From: Pyxidicoccus sp. MSG2
GTDB lineage: Bacteria > Myxococcota > Myxococcia > Myxococcales > Myxococcaceae
Assembly: GCF_026626705.1 (NCBI RefSeq)
Contig: NZ_JAPNKC010000001.1
Span: forward strand, 4,836,001 to 4,900,000
Length of the DNA stretch: 64,000 bases
Direction: 5' to 3'
The position numbers and the translations under genes are program-made. Every line of letters begins with the position of its first letter. The first letter of the stretch is position 1. The notes under the pieces were generated by a model that was given only the letters and a program-made list of their open reading frames with translations, made no database searches and was not told the DNA's origin. Shown here one piece after another: positions 63,738 to 64,000 of the stretch.

Positions 63738-63986
63738 ATGAAGGAACTCTCCAGGGAAGACATCGTTCGCGCGTGGCGTGACCCGGACGTCTACCGCTCG
63801 CTCGACGAGACGCAGCGCGCCGCGCTCCCCGCGCATCCCTCGGGCCTGGTCGAGCTCTCGGATGCCGTGCTCGACGCCGTCCACGGCGGCTACAAGGACT
63901 CCGAGGGCACCCACTACTCGTTCTGTGACCCCACGGCCGACTGGTGCGACGACTGCAAGGGTGACGTCAACGCCGCCGCTTCGTGA
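63738..63986 (+). CDS. lanA: Lanthipeptide precursor, mersacidin-like leader
   Basis: 82 residues; GGAGG lies 6 nt before the ATG. The leader (1-51) fits the mersacidin/lichenicidin type: DIVRAWRDPDVYRSLDE, PAHPSGLVELSDAVLDAV, then Gly50-Gly51, the C39 cleavage site. The 31-residue core begins YKDSEGTHYSF and contains Cys63, Cys70 and Cys73 with Ser55, Thr58, Ser61, Thr66 and Ser82. Up to three thioether rings are possible; Thr66 to Cys70 or Cys73 and Ser/Thr 55-61 to Cys63 are the natural candidates. The core is acidic, unlike many pore-forming lantibiotics. The exporter lies outside the window, or may be the C39 ABC at 42662-44881. Confidence 0.9.
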   Translation: MKELSREDIVRAWRDPDVYRSLDETQRAALPAHPSGLVELSDAVLDAVHGGYKDSEGTHYSFCDPTADWCDDCKGDVNAAAS

Positions 63987-64000
63987 CGTGGCGGGCGGCG

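Overview
The window is GC-rich DNA (roughly 70% by eye) with tightly packed genes, GTG and TTG starts alongside ATG, many 4-nt start/stop overlaps, and several families typical of fruiting myxobacteria: a DUF2378 (Myxococcus paralogous family) protein, a Pkn-type Ser/Thr kinase with a PEGA-like tail, CHASE3-like and multi-PAS histidine kinases, and many Cys-anchored lipoproteins. The best guess is a Myxococcaceae chromosome (Myxococcus, Corallococcus or Pyxidicoccus type). I see no insertion sequence, prophage or CRISPR array.

Layout. 1-4.2 kb: a PD40/TolB-type lipoprotein, an archaemetzincin-like protein with a changed catalytic motif, tRNA-Gln(TTG), and a translationally coupled rbfA-like/rtcB-like pair. 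4.2-8 kb: a flavin disulfide oxidoreductase-like enzyme, a Cys-rich lipoprotein and a GT87-type glycosyltransferase. 8-15.3 kb: a Ton locus, tonB-exbB-exbD-exbD followed by a repeat-bearing TonB-dependent receptor and a surface lipoprotein. 15.6-21.4 kb: an SRPBCC protein with a zinc alcohol dehydrogenase, an AT-hook protein, and a three-gene envelope operon ending in a metallophosphoesterase lipoprotein. 21.8-28.7 kb: the Ser/Thr kinase, a PaiB-like flavoprotein and gyrB.

28.8-35.8 kb: a GNAT enzyme, an XRE-EIIA(Ntr) fusion regulator beside a cation/proton antiporter with universal-stress domains, then a signalling operon joined by 4-nt overlaps (histidine kinase, receiver, a 56-residue kinase remnant, receiver) and a DUF2378 protein. 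36-41 kb: a class V aminotransferase, an M20 peptidase, a periplasmic 5'-nucleotidase-like protein and an M43 metalloprotease. 41.2-44.9 kb: a compact RiPP locus. It has a 51-residue precursor carrying the graspetide core pattern TTxxxxEE, an ATP-grasp ligase, and, convergent to these, a small membrane protein and a C39-peptidase ABC exporter. 45-48.4 kb: an Mla lipid-transport operon. 48.7-54.2 kb: recF, two coupled envelope genes and OsmC. 54.2-60.3 kb: a three-PAS histidine kinase, an AlkD-like HEAT-repeat protein and a DUF1990/DUF4126 group. 60.4-64 kb: a class II lanthipeptide synthetase (LanM) with its precursor, cut off by the window edge.

The main points of interest are the two independent RiPP systems, the rbfA-rtcB pair (a candidate 30S repair unit), the internally deleted kinase kept inside an overlapping operon, and a structured 71-nt inverted repeat directly ahead of lanM.
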